NCBI GenBank assembly: GCA_016198885.1
Contig: JACQHV010000021.1
Coordinates: forward strand, 1-6,369
Direction: 5' to 3'
From: Gammaproteobacteria bacterium
GTDB taxonomy: Bacteria > Pseudomonadota > Gammaproteobacteria > Eutrophobiales > Eutrophobiaceae
DNA: 6,369 nt
Of the stretch, positions 1-5,196 are shown piece after piece. The notes beneath the pieces are model-generated. The model ran no database searches, was not told the origin of the DNA, and was given only the letters and a program-made list of their open reading frames with translations. Every line of letters starts with the position of its first letter. Position 1 is the first letter of the stretch. The position numbers were made by a program, and so were the translations under genes.

Positions 1-618
1 CCATTGCACCATGGCATCCTGCACGCCGGCATATACCGGATAGGATTTCAGGAAACTGACCGGCAATGCGAGACTGTTGAAGATATGCAGTACGGCAATC
101 GTGATAATAAAAGATGCGTAAAACCAGTTGGCGACATAAATATGCGCAATCCTGCGTCGCATAATCGTGCCAAAAAAGACAATGGCAAAAGCGACCCACA
201 CCACGGTAATCAGTAGGTCAATCGGCCATTCAAGTTCGGCATATTCCTTCGAGGTCGTAATTCCAAGCGGCAAAGTAATTGCCGCCGACAGGATGACCAG
301 TTGCCATCCCCAGAAGGTAAAGGCCGCCAGCCGGTCACAATACAGGCGGGCATGGCAGGTCCGTTGCACAACGTAATAAGATGTCGCGAATAACGCCGAG
401 CCGCCGAAGGCGAAGATTACTGCATTCGTATGCAATGGCCGCAAACGGCTGAACGTCAACCAGGGGATATCAAAATTCAAGGCAGGCCATACCAGTTGCG
501 CGGCAATCAAAACACCGACCGCCATACCAACAACGCCCCAGACAATCGTCATGATGGCAAACTGCCGCACCACCTTGTAATTATATGTTTCTGATATGTC
601 GACAGACCCATCTGCCAT
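1..618 (-). CDS. ccoN: cbb3-type cytochrome c oxidase subunit I (CcoN), N-terminal part, cut by the window edge
   Basis: Catalytic heme-copper subunit of the high-affinity cbb3 terminal oxidase in the inner membrane, which reduces O2 to water under low oxygen. The reading frame opens at ATG 618-616 and stays open for 206 residues to base 1. CcoN is usually about 470-480 residues, so less than half is present. Seen in the translation: a run of hydrophobic segments (about residues 20-43, 64-84, 99-118, 132-152 and 163-183); the motif RPLHTNAVIFAFGGSALFAT (59-78), where H63 corresponds to the low-spin heme b ligand; TSKEYAELEWPIDLL (122-136), a CcoN signature with conserved acidic residues; and the final VQDAMVQW, which in the family leads into the copper-ligand histidine region just beyond the window. 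A strong Shine-Dalgarno (GGGAGGGGG) precedes the ATG. It lies 111 bases downstream of the beta-barrel gene on the same strand. ccoO, Q and P would be expected beyond base 1. Confidence 0.95.
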   Translation of the reverse strand, partial: MADGSVDISETYNYKVVRQFAIMTIVWGVVGMAVGVLIAAQLVWPALNFDIPWLTFSRLRPLHTNAVIFAFGGSALFATSYYVVQRTCHARLYCDRLAAFTFWGWQLVILSAAITLPLGITTSKEYAELEWPIDLLITVVWVAFAIVFFGTIMRRRIAHIYVANWFYASFIITIAVLHIFNSLALPVSFLKSYPVYAGVQDAMVQW

Positions 619-627
619 AATTATTCC

Positions 628-639
628 CCCTCCCGAATT
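628..639 (-). promoter_or_regulatory. Ribosome-binding leader of ccoN, identical to that of the DUF6455-like gene
   Basis: On the minus strand the 12-mer AATTCGGGAGGG ends 9 bases before the ccoN ATG. It contains a purine-rich Shine-Dalgarno core. The same 12-mer, at the same 9-base distance, precedes the DUF6455-like gene (2127-2138). This fixes the ccoN start codon. Confidence 0.8.
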
Positions 640-667
640 CTGTGTTATCTAATATTAAAATGTAGCT

Positions 668-696
668 TATATAATCCAATAATATATATCATCCAA
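668..696. repeat. AT-rich near-perfect direct repeat in the beta-barrel/ccoN gap
   Basis: The 111-base gap between ccoN and the beta-barrel gene is AT-rich. It holds two 12-base copies, TATATAATCCAA (668-679) and TATATCATCCAA (685-696), offset by 17 bases and differing at one position. On the minus strand a loose promoter can be drawn here (TTGGAT, 16 bases, TAATAT), but the -10 matches only 4 of 6. No FNR-type box and no convincing terminator was found in the gap. The repeat could be an operator or only compositional bias. Confidence 0.35.
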
Positions 697-729
697 AAAC
701 AGGGGACCTCTCATCATCTACCCAGACTC

Positions 730-1680
730 TTAGAAATGAAGAATCAAATCAAAATAACTCCTCCAGTCAAGCAGATCATCCCTTGCAATCGATTTTTCTA
801 TTCCTGCCCCTAACAACAGGTGATCGGTCGCCCGGATACGCAGTCCGCCAGCTGCTGTCAGGACTGTTCCGCAGCCGTCGCTACAACCCAGATTGAAGAC
901 GTCAACGCCCTCAATACCGAGAGGTGTCCGGCTGCCATGGTCAACAACAGTGAAGCCGTTGAATTCAAGCATGGGATAGACGTGCTCGGTAAATTCATAA
1001 TCCGCATGCAGGGAATAGTGCACCAGAGAGCTGTCATGGTCATTGTCAATCGCAATATTGCCGCCAACACTGCCCTGCACGCCAATTTTGCCGAATCTTT
1101 TGGCGCCTGTAGCAAATACATCGATAAAACCGTCGCCTGCCTCGTTAAGATCGATATTGTCCAACGGGTTTGCCAGTGGCGTATCGATAGAAAGACCGCC
1201 TGTTGGCGGTTCATATTCAACACCGACTGACAAAATGCTCTGGTCTTCGTAATTATTCCAGAGGGCATATTTTAAACCCAGGGAGATATTGGCCAGGCCT
1301 TCATCATCCTCAATACCGGCTGCGTTTGTTGTCGAGTCAAAATCAATCCAGGCGAAACCATCTTTTGTGGCGATGATTCCCAGATTATCCGTTAATGCTA
1401 CGCGAATTTCTGCTGCGACAAGATCAACCTCACCCCCAAGAAGACTTGTCCCCAGAATATGTTGACTCTCGATCTCGTGGTGAATGTATATGGGCCTGAC
1501 TTCCGTTGTGATATAGGGCGTCTCGTTAAACAGAGGATTGGAAATAGCCGGAATATATTTATGTTCCCCCTGGCCAATTGAACCATCCCAGTCGATTTCA
1601 AATGCACCAGCCTGTCCAGCTGCCAGAGAAAAAACAAACAGGATTGATAATAACAAACAATTATATTTTTTAAATTTCAT
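730..1680 (-). CDS. Exported outer-membrane beta-barrel protein of unknown function
   Basis: A 316-residue protein with a classic Sec signal peptide: basic start MKFKK, hydrophobic core (residues 8-21), and likely cleavage after AGA at residue 26, leaving a mature protein of about 290 residues. The mature part has alternating polar and hydrophobic stretches typical of beta strands (for example residues 131-157, 184-214, 218-244 and 272-296), Gly/Asp-rich turns, and ends in the aromatic-rich strand WRSYFDLILHF with a terminal Phe, the usual BAM-recognition C-terminus of barrel proteins. C266 and C270 (CSDGC) could form a disulfide in a loop. C8 lies in the signal peptide without a lipobox, so it is not a lipoprotein. 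The ATG at 1680 is supported by GGAG about 8 bases upstream. It sits between the DUF6455-like gene and ccoN on the same strand. I do not recognise a characterised family, and a transport or sensing role is not shown by the sequence. The outer-membrane assignment is firm; the function is unknown. Confidence 0.85.
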   Translation of the reverse strand: MKFKKYNCLLLSILFVFSLAAGQAGAFEIDWDGSIGQGEHKYIPAISNPLFNETPYITTEVRPIYIHHEIESQHILGTSLLGGEVDLVAAEIRVALTDNLGIIATKDGFAWIDFDSTTNAAGIEDDEGLANISLGLKYALWNNYEDQSILSVGVEYEPPTGGLSIDTPLANPLDNIDLNEAGDGFIDVFATGAKRFGKIGVQGSVGGNIAIDNDHDSSLVHYSLHADYEFTEHVYPMLEFNGFTVVDHGSRTPLGIEGVDVFNLGCSDGCGTVLTAAGGLRIRATDHLLLGAGIEKSIARDDLLDWRSYFDLILHF

Positions 1681-1692
1681 GAATTTTTCTCC

Positions 1693-1776
1693 GAAGTTAT
1701 AAATAAAGAATATCTATCAATAAAATTATTGAATTTATTACAAGAGATGCTGTATTGGTGCTATTTCTATAACTTC
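1693..1776. repeat. 9-bp inverted repeat spanning the DUF6455-like/beta-barrel junction
   Basis: GAAGTTATA at 1693-1701 is the exact reverse complement of TATAACTTC at 1768-1776. In the minus-strand transcript one arm is the last codons and stop of the DUF6455-like gene; the other abuts the CGGAG Shine-Dalgarno of the beta-barrel gene. If both genes share an mRNA, pairing would place a helix next to that ribosome-binding site. The arms are AT-rich and 66 bases apart, so chance is possible. Confidence 0.35.
1717..1732. repeat. 16-bp palindromic element upstream of the beta-barrel gene
   Basis: TCAATAA-AA-TTATTGA has perfect 7-base arms around a 2-base centre, 37 bases upstream of the beta-barrel ATG. 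The symmetry suits a dimeric regulator. The TCAA/TTGA half-sites are oriented opposite to an FNR box, so I do not call it one. The stem is too AT-rich and has no U-tract to be a good terminator. I could not place a convincing -35/-10 pair beside it. Confidence 0.4.
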
Positions 1777-2117
1777 TGCAAAAATTCGTCATTCGGGCAG
1801 AAAGAAAGATTCCGTGCCTGCATCGGTTCTATACCCCCCAGCGCGCCGTCACAATCAGTTATTCTGTTACATCCCTCACAATCCCTGATATTGGATTCGA
1901 TCTCATGAACCGGTGCCTTATGCAAATAGGTTTTGATATCAATTCCATGCATTTTTATCATGCGGCCAAGACGGATGAGTTTTATCCGATCTGCCAATGT
2001 CTCCCGTAACCGCTGACCCGTCCTGAAATTTCCGTTGATAACGCTTACAAGTCTGATCCCTGTAAACACAAGAATGCCGGATATGAACAGAACATATATA
2101 AAACCAAATATATTCAT
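1767..2117 (-). CDS. Small membrane-anchored four-cysteine protein, DUF6455-like
   Basis: A 116-residue protein. Residues 4-26 form one hydrophobic membrane segment, followed by a basic stretch, so the C-terminal domain is probably cytoplasmic. That domain starts near LIRLGRMIKMHGIDIKTYL (47-65) and contains C80-x2-C83, C89 and a terminal FCPN (C107) followed by EFLQKL. The arrangement RLGRM..., CxxC, C, FCPN matches my recollection of DUF6455 proteins. The four cysteines could bind a metal or Fe-S cluster, which is inference. The start is ATG 2117 with the strong leader AATTCGGGAGGG. The gene is divergent from nrdJa and shares with it a perfect FNR box at 2177-2190, consistent with expression at low oxygen. 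The beta-barrel gene follows 86 bases downstream on the same strand. The biochemical role is unknown. Confidence 0.8.
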   Translation of the reverse strand: MNIFGFIYVLFISGILVFTGIRLVSVINGNFRTGQRLRETLADRIKLIRLGRMIKMHGIDIKTYLHKAPVHEIESNIRDCEGCNRITDCDGALGGIEPMQARNLSFCPNDEFLQKL

Positions 2118-2126
2118 CTAATTGCA

Positions 2127-2138
2127 CCCTCCCGAATT
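2127..2138 (-). promoter_or_regulatory. Ribosome-binding leader of the DUF6455-like gene
   Basis: Minus-strand AATTCGGGAGGG ends 9 bases before ATG 2117. It is base-for-base and position-for-position the same as the ccoN leader at 628-639. It supports the chosen start. Confidence 0.8.
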
Positions 2139-2148
2139 TAGGAAACAA

Positions 2149-2154
2149 ATGATC
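2149..2154 (-). promoter_or_regulatory. Candidate -10 element for the DUF6455-like gene
   Basis: Minus-strand GATCAT (4 of 6 matches to TATAAT) begins 22 bases beyond the edge of the FNR box. That is the position a -10 would take in a class II FNR-activated promoter with the box centred at -41.5. The predicted transcript would start near 2142 and have a leader of about 25 bases. The hexamer is weak, so the call rests mainly on geometry. Confidence 0.35.
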
Positions 2155-2176
2155 CCATTAGTGAACTTTAAAAAAA

Positions 2177-2190
2177 TTGATCTGGATCAA
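2177..2190. promoter_or_regulatory. Perfect FNR/Anr-type binding site between the DUF6455-like gene and nrdJa
   Basis: TTGAT-CTGG-ATCAA matches the FNR/Anr/Dnr consensus TTGAT-N4-ATCAA at all ten specified bases and lies in the divergent intergenic region. It is centred 66 bases upstream of the DUF6455-like ATG and about 123 bases upstream of the nrdJa TTG. An oxygen-sensing FNR/Anr protein, or an NO-sensing Dnr/NnrR-type relative that reads the same sequence, is the expected ligand. Activation of one or both genes at low oxygen is inferred. Confidence 0.85.
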
Positions 2191-2206
2191 GTTATCCGGT
2201 ATTTGT

Positions 2207-2225
2207 ATTGCGCAATGTAGCTACA
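2207..2225. repeat. Two abutting perfect 10-bp palindromes in the nrdJa upstream region
   Basis: ATTGCGCAAT (2207-2216) and TGTAGCTACA (2216-2225) are each perfectly self-complementary and share one base. They lie between the FNR box and the nrdJa ribosome-binding site, and overlap a possible -10 (TACAAT, 2222-2227). They do not resemble the AT-rich NrdR box I know. They may be operator half-sites or early leader structure. The sequence is plain; the role is unknown. Confidence 0.5.
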
Positions 2226-2227
2226 AT
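2222..2227 (+). promoter_or_regulatory. Candidate -10 element for nrdJa
   Basis: TACAAT matches TATAAT at 5 of 6 positions. If used, transcription would begin near 2234, leaving a leader of about 70 bases and placing the FNR box at about -50. That is off the usual -41.5 position, so direct FNR activation of this promoter would be atypical. The hexamer at the canonical distance (CAATGT, 2213-2218) is poor. Confidence 0.3.
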
Positions 2228-2268
2228 TAAAGCAGTATGTGAAGATTGGAATATTTCACCTGATATCA

Positions 2269-2285
2269 TGCACCCTTCTGGTGCA
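2269..2285 (+). other. Hairpin in the nrdJa leader just before the ribosome-binding site
   Basis: TGCACC (2269-2274), loop CTTCT, GGTGCA (2280-2285) form a 6-bp stem with a 5-base loop, ending 8 bases before the AAGGAA Shine-Dalgarno. It could influence translation initiation or protect the 5' leader. There is no U-tract, so it is not a terminator. Confidence 0.45.
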
Positions 2286-2293
2286 CACAAAAA

Positions 2294-2309
2294 AAGGAAT
2301 TCCGGATTG
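2294..2309 (+). promoter_or_regulatory. Shine-Dalgarno and TTG start of nrdJa
   Basis: AAGGAA (2294-2299) is followed 7 bases later by TTG at 2307. This is the only in-frame start candidate with a good ribosome-binding site. Alternatives lack one: TTG 2208 lies inside the palindromes, and ATG 2268 has its nearest GGA about 18 bases upstream and overlaps the hairpin. Starting at 2307 leaves about 24 residues before the conserved IWDQKYRLKDKDG, a plausible NrdJa N-terminus. Confidence 0.65.
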
Positions 2310-4457
2310 AAAATAGTCAGTATTGATGTAAAACAAAAATCAGCGGAGATTCCGCTGCAATCGACCTCTCTGCACATCTGGGATCAGAAATACCGGCTCA
2401 AGGACAAGGATGGTCTGCCCGTTGATCAATCCATTGACGATACCCTGCGGCGGGTTGCATGCACCCTGGCAGAGATCGAGCGCACGAGGGAAAAACGTGA
2501 CTACTGGTATGGGAAATTTCTCTGGGCATTGCAGCACGGCGCCATACCGGCAGGCCGTATTATCTCGAATGCGGGTGCGGGTATCCATAAACACGCCACG
2601 TCCACTATCAATTGCACTGTCTCCGGTACCATTCATGATTCAATGGACGATATCCTTGCAAAACTTCATGAGGCAGGCCTGACTCTGAAATGTGGTTGCG
2701 GCATCGGATATGAATTTTCAACGCTCCGTCCCAAAGGGGCATATGTTTCGGGGGCCGGTGCCTACACTTCCGGGCCGCTCTCATTCATGGATATTTATGA
2801 CAAGATGTGTTTTACCGTATCGTCCGCCGGTGGCCGGCGCGGTGCACAAATGGCGACATTTGATATCGGCCATCCGGATGTCCTTGAATTTATCCAGGCC
2901 AAACGCAAGTCCGGTCGCCTGCGCCAGTTCAATCTGTCTCTATTGATCACAGAACCCTTTATACAGGCGGTAAAAAAAGATACGCAATGGCAACTTGCTT
3001 ACCCGATTACCGGACAGGATATAAAAGCAGAAAATTATGATCTGACTGATGCGGACAAAATCATCTGGCGCAATTGGCCAATCCATGACAGTTACGTTGT
3101 GAATGACAAAGGTGAAGTCGCATGCAGGATATATAACACCATTCCCGCACGTGCATTGTGGGAGGAAATCATGTCATCCACATATGATTACGCCGAACCC
3201 GGTTTTATCCTGATTGACAGGGTTAACGAGTACAATAACAACTGGTATTGCGAAAAGATCCGCGCGACCAATCCATGCGGCGAACAGCCCCTGCCGCCCT
3301 ATGGTGCCTGTCTGCTTGGCTCGATTAATCTCACTGGTTTTATCCAGGATCCATTCACTGAAAAAGCTGTATTTGACTGGGAGGTCTTTCGCCAGGTTGT
3401 CCGTATTTTTACGCGGATGCTGGACAACACCGTTGAAATCAATGGATTGCCCCTTGCTGCACAACGCAATGAAATAACAAGAAAGCGGCGTCATGGCATG
3501 GGATTTCTCGGCCTGGGTTCAGCCTTGACCATGCTGCGTATGAAATATGGTGAAGCTGAATCAATTCAATTTACAGAAGCCGTCAGTCGCGAACTTGCAC
3601 TTATCGGATGGGAAACCGGTCTGGAACTTGCCAGGGAAAAGGGCCCTGCGCCAATCATGGAAGAAACATTTGTAGTTGACAGGGAAATGTTGAGGCGCAG
3701 GCCGGAAATAAATAAAGATGGATATAAGGAGGGTGATGAAATCAAGGGCAGGATTCTGCATGCACGCTACAGCCGCTATATGCAGCAGATTGCGGCAATT
3801 GCGCCCGAACTGGTCAATGAATTGGCGGAAACAGGTGCACGTTTTACACATCACAGTTCCATTGCTCCGACAGGCACGATTGCGCTGTCCCTGGGCAATA
3901 ATGCGAGTAATGGAATTGAACCAAGTTTCTCACACCATTATTCCCGGAATATCGTCCGCGCAGGGAAAAAATCCAAGGAAAAAATGGATGTGTACTCATT
4001 CGAATTACTGGCTTATCGCAACCTGATTAATCCAAAAGCATCCACGGATTCAAGCAATGTTGAAGAACAATTACCACGATATTTTATCACCGCTGAGGAC
4101 GTCACACCTGAACAACATGTTGATATTCAGGCGGCCGCACAGAAATGGATAGATTCTTCCATTTCCAAAACCGCCAATGTGCCGGCTGATTTTCCTTTCA
4201 GTGAATTCAAAGACATCTATCTATATGCCTACGAGCAGGGATTGAAGGGTTGTACAACGTTTCGATTCAATCCCGTGATATTCCAGGGCGTTCTCGTAAA
4301 AGAACAGGATCTTGAAGATACGGTGTATCAATTTACTCTGGATAACGGTGAAATTGTCAGAGTCAAAGGAAATGACATTATTGAATATGATGGAGAAAAG
4401 CACACCGCGGCAAATCTCTACGATGCATTACAAGATGGTTATTACGGCAAATATTGA
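2307..4457 (+). CDS. nrdJa: Adenosylcobalamin-dependent (class II) ribonucleotide reductase, large catalytic part (NrdJa)
   Basis: Reduces ribonucleotides to deoxyribonucleotides in the cytoplasm with an adenosylcobalamin-generated thiyl radical, so it works with or without oxygen. From TTG 2307 the protein is 716 residues (749 if TTG 2208 were used). Motifs in order: IWDQKYRLKDKDG (24-36), AGRIISNAG (82-90), INCTVSG with redox C103, LKCGCGIGYEFSTLRPKGAYVSG (127-149), the active-site loop NPCGE with N322, thiyl C324 and E326, partner redox C335 (GACLLGSINL), SSIAPTGTIALSLGN (517-531) and GCTTFRFNP (648-656). No N-terminal ATP-cone is visible, so overall activity regulation by dATP is not expected. 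The C-terminus (about 670-716, ending NLYDALQDGYYGKY) stops where the split form of the family ends; the cysteine-rich tail is on NrdJb, 16 bases downstream. A perfect FNR box lies upstream. Identification is firm; the start is less certain. Confidence 0.95.
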   Translation: MKIVSIDVKQKSAEIPLQSTSLHIWDQKYRLKDKDGLPVDQSIDDTLRRVACTLAEIERTREKRDYWYGKFLWALQHGAIPAGRIISNAGAGIHKHATSTINCTVSGTIHDSMDDILAKLHEAGLTLKCGCGIGYEFSTLRPKGAYVSGAGAYTSGPLSFMDIYDKMCFTVSSAGGRRGAQMATFDIGHPDVLEFIQAKRKSGRLRQFNLSLLITEPFIQAVKKDTQWQLAYPITGQDIKAENYDLTDADKIIWRNWPIHDSYVVNDKGEVACRIYNTIPARALWEEIMSSTYDYAEPGFILIDRVNEYNNNWYCEKIRATNPCGEQPLPPYGACLLGSINLTGFIQDPFTEKAVFDWEVFRQVVRIFTRMLDNTVEINGLPLAAQRNEITRKRRHGMGFLGLGSALTMLRMKYGEAESIQFTEAVSRELALIGWETGLELAREKGPAPIMEETFVVDREMLRRRPEINKDGYKEGDEIKGRILHARYSRYMQQIAAIAPELVNELAETGARFTHHSSIAPTGTIALSLGNNASNGIEPSFSHHYSRNIVRAGKKSKEKMDVYSFELLAYRNLINPKASTDSSNVEEQLPRYFITAEDVTPEQHVDIQAAAQKWIDSSISKTANVPADFPFSEFKDIYLYAYEQGLKGCTTFRFNPVIFQGVLVKEQDLEDTVYQFTLDNGEIVRVKGNDIIEYDGEKHTAANLYDALQDGYYGKY

Positions 4458-4473
4458 GTCATTAGGGAACCAC

Positions 4474-5175
4474 ATGGTAATCAAGATTGACAGAAAGATC
4501 GTTGATTGGAGCGTAATCAAGTCTTCTCATGACAAGGATATTTCAAACAATAAATCAGCCACTGCTTCCATATCTGACAATATCGTGCATATGCATGAAA
4601 AGCTTGAACGGCCACAGATGTTGTATGGCACGACATACAAGATTAAGACGCCTCTCTCGGATCATGCGTTATATGTAACCATTAATGACATTATTTTAAA
4701 CCCGGGGACAGAACATGAGCTACGGCGTCCCTTTGAATTATTCATCAATTCGAAGAATATGGACGATTTCCAATGGATCGTGGCGTTAACCAGGATCATA
4801 TCAGCCGTTTTTCGCAAAGGCGGTGATGTGACTTTTCTTGTTGAAGAACTCCGCTCTGTATTTGATCCAGATGGTGGCTATTTCAAAAAAGGCGGAAAAT
4901 TCATGCCTTCCCTGGTCGCTGAAATTGGTGATGTGCTTGAAAGCCATCTCAGAATCATTGGTCTGCTGAAAGATGATCAACCGGATCAAAACAGGAAAAA
5001 ATTCCTCAATGAGAAACGTACCGGATATCAGAACTCACTTCCGGATTCTGAAGATAGTACAGCGAAAGAATTTCCAGCAAGCGCAACACTTTGTAAAAAG
5101 TGCCTGACCAAGGCCGTGATATTCATGGATAACTGTCTGACCTGTCTTAATTGTGGCGAGTCAAAGTGCAGTTAA
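4474..5175 (+). CDS. nrdJb: Class II ribonucleotide reductase, small C-terminal component with TSCPD-like domain and cysteine tail (NrdJb)
   Basis: A 233-residue protein encoded 16 bases after nrdJa with its own Shine-Dalgarno (AGGGA, 4464-4468) before ATG 4474. The frame is open further upstream, but that part overlaps nrdJa and is not needed. Residues about 50-165 (GTTYKIKTP, LYVTINDI, RPFELFINSKN, ALTRIISAVFRKGGDVTFLVEELRSVFDPDGGYFKKGGKFMPSLVAEIGDVLESHL) match the TSCPD-type domain found at the C-terminal end of single-chain NrdJ proteins. A polar linker (about 168-203) leads to C207-x2-C210, then C221, C224, C227 and C232. This tail probably combines a zinc-ribbon-like site with the mobile dithiol that re-reduces the NrdJa active site and is recharged by thioredoxin. 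The protein is expected to act only in complex with NrdJa. The split corresponds to P. aeruginosa NrdJa/NrdJb. Confidence 0.9.
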   Translation: MVIKIDRKIVDWSVIKSSHDKDISNNKSATASISDNIVHMHEKLERPQMLYGTTYKIKTPLSDHALYVTINDIILNPGTEHELRRPFELFINSKNMDDFQWIVALTRIISAVFRKGGDVTFLVEELRSVFDPDGGYFKKGGKFMPSLVAEIGDVLESHLRIIGLLKDDQPDQNRKKFLNEKRTGYQNSLPDSEDSTAKEFPASATLCKKCLTKAVIFMDNCLTCLNCGESKCS

Positions 5176-5196
5176 ATGATCTGATCCTGGATCGTC

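Noticed and set aside
700..729. Intrinsic terminator after the beta-barrel gene
   Set aside because: There is a T-run on the minus strand (697-693), but I found no stable stem immediately before it.
820..1230. Long open frame antisense to the beta-barrel gene, and similar overlapping frames elsewhere
   Set aside because: These are shadows of well-supported genes, with no domain signature and no ribosome-binding site of note.
2208..2306. N-terminal extension of nrdJa from TTG 2208 (33 extra residues)
   Set aside because: No Shine-Dalgarno before 2208, the stretch is full of palindromes and a hairpin, and TTG 2307 has AAGGAA at good spacing and gives a plausible NrdJa N-terminus.
2118..2306. 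Adenosylcobalamin riboswitch upstream of the B12-dependent enzyme
   Set aside because: The leader is too short and I see no B12-box-like GCCACTG element.
4312..4473. Upstream open extension of the nrdJb frame
   Set aside because: It overlaps the conserved C-terminus of nrdJa in another frame. ATG 4474 has its own Shine-Dalgarno.
4440..4480. nrdJa/nrdJb as one gene broken by a frameshift
   Set aside because: nrdJa ends at a natural family boundary, nrdJb has its own AGGGA and ATG, and the same split is known in Pseudomonas aeruginosa.
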